In this document: positions 59,028 through 64,000 of the stretch, piece after piece | How the letters are laid out: each line of letters begins with the position of its first letter | How positions within the stretch are numbered: the stretch's first letter is position 1 | Source of the DNA: Sarocladium kiliense | Lineage: Eukaryota; Ascomycota; Sordariomycetes; Hypocreales; Sarocladiaceae | Direction of reading: 5' to 3' | Length of the DNA: 64,000 nt | Assembly (NCBI GenBank): GCA_030734395.1 | Contig: JAUZTG010000044.1 | Coordinates: 1,364,001-1,428,000 of the forward strand | Notes under the pieces: model-generated | Database searches by the model: none | What the model was told of the DNA's origin: nothing | The model's input: only the letters and a program-made list of their open reading frames with translations | Made by a program: the position numbers and the translations under genes

Positions 59028-62000
59028 AGAGGTGAATGATTGATAATGAGCGTGAGTCGGAACTCGAGGGTTCTGAGGATAGATGGATAGATATCTTGAG
59101 ATTATAGAGAGGATGCTGGACTCCAGAGGGAGACTCAAAGCTAGTCTGGCTTAGGCGATAGCTCAACATATCGCCCCTGACATTCACTCCGCCCGGTCCC
59201 TATGGTCTTTCAGCAATGGCATTGAACCCAACGAACAGTGAATGCGACGAGTATCACTCCATGGAACCAACACTATCCCGTCGCCTACCCTTCAGTCACC
59301 AGATCAATCTTTCACGCCAGATTCCTCCTCACCGAACTTGGACAGCCGCAACCACCGATCTGCCCCCTTCTCCGGGCCTTTCCCTCCGACCCAGCTGAAC
59401 ATCCATTTCCCCTCTTAACTCAGCGGGTTCTATATCCAGCCACCTCCATTTCGCCCAAAAGGCGGACCTCACGTATCAAACAACGACCCCTCCCATGACC
59501 AAACCTCCATCTTTTCACCCCCAAGAAGGAGGGGCGGCGTGTACCCTTCTGTCGGTATCGCTATCAACATCGCCTGCCACGTCAAGGGGAAGGGCGTGTA
59601 GTTCTTCAACCCTTGCCGCACCGCGGGTTGCAGACTTGCGTGACCCGGCTGTATGTCATGCACGGTGCTTTCTAGGCAGCCATAGGAAGAGAGAAGAGGG
59701 AGGCTCAGTTGGACGCAAAAGGAAACATGGAGGGTTGCTCAACATGGCTAAAGGATGTTGGGATGTCGCAGTAGGACCCTTCTCGTGATCGTCGGCTTCT
59801 GCAGGAGGCCTTGGAAAGGGAGGAAAGTGGTTGGACCATCCACAGATAGACACGTGTTTGTCCGGCCTCTGAACTTCTGGTGTTCTAGTCTCCTTTCATC
59901 CAGCTGATCTGCTTATCCCGTTGTTTGTCTGCATCCCTTTTCTCTCTCTCGTATGCCGAGATAGGCAATACTGGGACATGTGAGGAAGAACAGTGCAAGC
60001 TAAGGGGTAAGCGAGGCAACGTAGCGCAACGCAACGCAACACAGTGCAGGATCTTGCTCCTCGGGGGGGGGGGGGGGGCATCAGCTTTCGGGTCATCCGA
60101 CTCCGCTTGGGAGGTGGCGCCGGATGATGCGAGATTCGTCGTTGATGATTCTACTTTTCACTTCTGAGACCGCCAAAGATGGAAAGTGCTATAGCCACGG
60201 GGTGAATATCGCATGTTGATCGTCCGCGGAAGCCCAGGGATCCTGCGTGGCATGGTCTTGCATCGAGCCTTGTACTTTCCACATCTGAGTCGAGAATTTT
60301 CTCAGAAGCTCCCTCATGTCGATCAGCCGAGCTAAGTTGCCGAAATGATTAGTCGGCAGCCGTGAGTTTGTATGGCACGGGGGGATGGGCTTTGTCATCG
60401 TTAGTGATTGCTGTTGGTGATATTACACAGTGTACGGAATGATGGACTCACTTCTCTGTCGTGGCCAGTCATGCAGCCAACCCTGCAAGAGAACATCCAG
60501 GCATCCAAGTAATTCCCTGTGCAGGACAATCGGATCAGCAGGAATCTCGGGCCCGACGGACGATGTACAGTGCTTGCGTACTGGGTAGTTGATAAGGTCA
60601 TGTCAGGCCAAGGTAATTCAACATGTGATGTGCGATCGATATGATCGCACCGTCACATTCTCACCTTGCCCTTTCCTCACCCTATACCCAAAACACCGAA
60701 GCATGACTTGCAATCCCGACAGCGAGGAACACCGCCTCACCCTGGGCCATATCCCGTCCGAAAGTGTGCCTTCAATTGCATTTCTCCTCAAGCATGAACG
60801 CCTATCGGAGCTTCGACACCATTTCGTCCGCCCGTCATGTGCACCCTCGCTCGACCCTTTCCCTCCGCGTCCCGACGTGCATCGCTAGCACCATGCACAC
60901 CGACCGAAACAGACATGACGAACCTCCTCACGCAGCCACTTTCACACCACCACCAATTCACATCTGACTGATCACATTTCTCCATTCCTATCCAAGACCA
61001 GGACGCCCTGTCTTGTTGTGTGCTCCATTTGCCTGCAAACCCCAACCCCATGTCGACGGCAGATTCGCAAGAGATGCCCCTATCGCGGGTCAGGCGGGCC
61101 AAAGGGGCCTGCCAACCTAGGACCGGGCAACAATGGAAAGGACCCAGAAGGTTACCTTACACAGTGTGCGCATGTTGCAGATCCTCCTTTGCTGTTGAAT
61201 AATCAAGACGTCCGAGACTGGAACAGCAAGGGAAAGCCTCTCGTTTCACGCCCCCTCCTCCCCGTTTCTAGGACCGAAACCCATCATTCACCACCACCTC
61301 TTCCTGTGGTCTTCCCCATCAGATATCATCTGCTTCCACTTGGCAGCCTGGCGCCCGCCTTCTGATCCCAAAGTGAGACCCTGTGCGAGTGGCTAACCTT
61401 TATCGTGCAAAGGACCCGGGCATGTCATCACACCACAAAGTGACCATCAAAACGTGACATGGCGTCTGCATGTCTTGCCATCCATTTGCGAGCAAGAACC
61501 ATGTCCATGTCCGCTTCTCCTTCCGGGCTTCCCAAAAGTGGCTCATTGGTCGAGTGTGGAAACATGGCTTGGGGCTCGTCGAGCGCTTCCTTGCCCATTG
61601 ATGGTCCGTTCATGCATCAAATGACTCTCCAGCTGCCTCTCGAGGCTTTCGATGCGCCCGCCACTTGTTCAGCCGCCATGACTAGTCTCACCGAACAGAC
61701 CTGTTCGACCGCGTAGAAGGTCTCGCTGTCTTGTATTGCCCCTCCCTCCATCCTCATCCTGGTCGTCATGGGGTTTCAGCCTCATCGCTTGAAGATCAAA
61801 TCCTGCTTTCCTTATTCCTCTCTCCGCGACCTTCAAAGTCTTATTGGGAGCCTAGAATTTGACGTAATTGGGAAAGCATGCATCAGTGCCGAGAAGGTGA
61901 AATCCCTCTGGCTTTGCAGCTCAGCTCCCCTTGTCGCATTCATCCTGGTCGAGAACCAAGCCCTGTTCATCCCACTCGTCCCGTTCCCCCGCCCACTTAA

Positions 62001-64000
62001 GCACACTCAAGCGCACACCCACGGTGAACTGTCAGATCGCGCGCACGCCGATCCTAGAACAGCATGTTGTGCATGAGGGATTCTTGAGCCCTTGCGAAAG
62101 CACGCAAGGGGGGCCCAACCACACACAAGGGAAAAAAAGGCGGCATGAGTGCGTCTCAGCCGCCTTAGTGTGACCTTCATATGACTACCATGATCCAGGG
62201 TCCTGCTGTCCTCACGGCCCGGTCCAAGGACGGAAAAGGTCGGCAGAGCTCATCCTGAACAGGACAGAGCCTCGTTATCAGCAAATTCGCTCGCAGTTGA
62301 CTGGTGAACAGACAAAGCTTCGCCTCCCGGACGTCAGAAGCAGGGCCATCGACGTGTTTCTGACCTTGGCGCAAATCCACCATCTGCATGTAAGGAATTT
62401 TGCTGCATTGGTTTTCGCAGGGATGTCTCGGTCGTTCCACGTAGTCTTCTAGCCGCGACAACCGCTTCGGGGACGTTCGTCACGTCCTCGTCAGCTCGCC
62501 AGAACGTGCAGATGACTGACTGCATAACCGTTTATCCGTGGAGGAGCTTTTGTTATGTCGCGACTTAGAAGAGGTAGACTGCTGTTCATCCTCATGAAGC
62601 CAGAAGCCATGAGTCGATGGCCTAGCCTTCTGTCCCGCACTGGAACCCAGTATAGCCAAGACAGGGGATGAGCAAAAGCAACAAGAGGCTGTTGGAACCC
62701 CTGTCGCCCCAATCCAATGCCGGCATACTGAAGCTTGACAAACATAGTGTATTCATCGTCATGTTTCGAAAGCGATTTTCAACATGTTTGTGCCTGTCCG
62801 GCGTCTCCGAGTCGTGTGCTCAGCTTCACCAAGAGCGCCTGCCTTTGAAGTCCCCACGACTCCGCAGCAATCCGACAGCAAACCTCCGTCCCACGTAGCA
62901 ATGACTTCGGTATTACTCCGTAGAGACTTTCACCAATGCTGAAAAACGGAGTCGGCCCCGCTTGCCGATGTCGTGTCAGTCGGTACAGCGTGGTCAAGTA
63001 TATCATGCGTTCAGACTGTGGCCCTCAAGCTCAATAGGAACCACATTGTACAAGGAGACGACGAGTAAATCCTTCGACTGAACGAATGTCTGGAATGCAA
63101 GCGATCGATGCAACGTAATGCTTCTTGCTTCTTTGCCGACTCCTCGGCAGGCGTCACGGAATGCGTCACGCGAGTCCAGCAAAGGGACAGCCTCGCAAAC
63201 ACTCCCCGTCCTTAATCAAGCTAGATCCCTATAGCACAGCGTGGATAGGAGCAGGCTCGCCCTTGTCTCAACTGAACCCTGCTAGAGCGTCCCGCTTGCC
63301 TATCTTTGAAGGCGCCGCTGATGACCTACTCAACCCGTCGACGTCGTATGGTCAGCACTGCATGATGATGAGCTCCTTGTCTTCATACTCCTGCTCTCTT
63401 TGCATTGGCTTCAGGCGCTGCTCAGATCAATCTTGCTTCCACTCGTAGACGAGTTTGAGGGCGGCAAATCAACGAATGCTCTCAAGGCCCAGTCTTTAGA
63501 TTTTCGCGCCGCGTCATGGCCCAGTGGCACGGACCGGGACGGGCGAATGGTTCCGCGGGGAGGTGGGGGACTCGATCTTGTCCAATTGAGCACGGCCAGA
63601 GCGTGGACCCTTTGTTGGAGTTGCTACATCCGGGGGCGAGAATAGACGAGGGAGGCAGCGAAATACGTTTCCCGCTGTGGAGGCACTGGTCTTGATCATG
63701 ATCCTTCTGTCTGTGGACTGTAGTATGCTAGAGACACGAAAACAGGTCGAATCATGGCAAGCAAAACCATGGCGTGAACCGAACCAAGGCAGATAGCCCC
63801 CAGTGGTAGGACCGGCTGGCGAAGTCGCAAGCCCGTTGCTCAATCTTCGAGATCTGAGTTCCACCTCTGAAGTCCACGCATGTGTGCTATTGAATGGTAG
63901 GCTCCCCGCTCGCATTATTCACGCAAATGCTGAGAGCACTGGAAATCCCTTCCGCTGCTCCATTCCCTTGCAGAGTCAAGTATGAGTGAGATGCGAATCT
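59028..64000. other. Gene-poor right end
   Basis: About 5 kb with no gene I can support on either strand. A 16-G run lies at 60063-60078. Open frames are short, overlapping and motif-free. C/T-rich stretches around 60.6-61.4 and 61.7-62.0 kb look like promoter or leader sequence, possibly for a gene outside the window. Confidence 0.5.

Noticed and set aside
61428..61716. Minus-strand fragment reading RIESLERQLESH, like a coiled coil after a zinc cluster
   Set aside because: No Zn2Cys6 motif could be found upstream in any frame, and the surrounding frames are broken.

Overview
The window is nuclear DNA of a filamentous ascomycete (Pezizomycotina). Genes carry short introns of about 50-150 nt with GTRNGT-like donors and AG acceptors. 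Typical fungal families are present: a Zn2Cys6 regulator, a DMATS prenyltransferase, a Met10-type sulfite reductase subunit and a Pcl-type cyclin. I cannot fix the class or species. Seventeen protein genes look well supported and two more are degraded relics. Coordinates in evidence fields are exon models that I spliced by hand.

Left part (1-16 kb): an IMPACT-domain protein, the mitotic CDK (Cdc2/Cdc28 type, PSTAIRE) and a Pcl1/PclA-type cyclin, separated by unusually long gene-free stretches (7.7 kb and 3.5 kb). Members of these CDK and cyclin families are known partners in Aspergillus, so the pair may be functionally linked.

Middle part (16-36 kb) is accessory and metabolic: a secreted type-B carboxylesterase, an MFS sugar transporter, a small secreted four-cysteine protein, a membrane-anchored SDR, a DMATS-type aromatic prenyltransferase, a Baeyer-Villiger-type flavin monooxygenase, a Cu(I)-type P1B ATPase and a cytochrome P450. 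Prenyltransferase plus SDR, flavin monooxygenase and P450 is the composition of a secondary-metabolite cluster, but there is no NRPS, PKS or terpene cyclase in the window. This is the best candidate for an undescribed system.

36-45 kb: an AT-rich island, a mitochondrial PP2C phosphatase, a 14-TM drug-efflux MFS divergent from a Zn2Cys6 regulator with a broken zinc-type alcohol dehydrogenase relic between them, then a degraded CorA-like relic.

Right part (49-64 kb): an SLC1-type dicarboxylate/amino-acid symporter, a five-cysteine small secreted protein, and two adjacent sulfur-metabolism genes (MET10, and MTA phosphorylase for methionine salvage). The last 5 kb shows no gene I can support. 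No rRNA, tRNA, CRISPR array or intact transposon was recognised.
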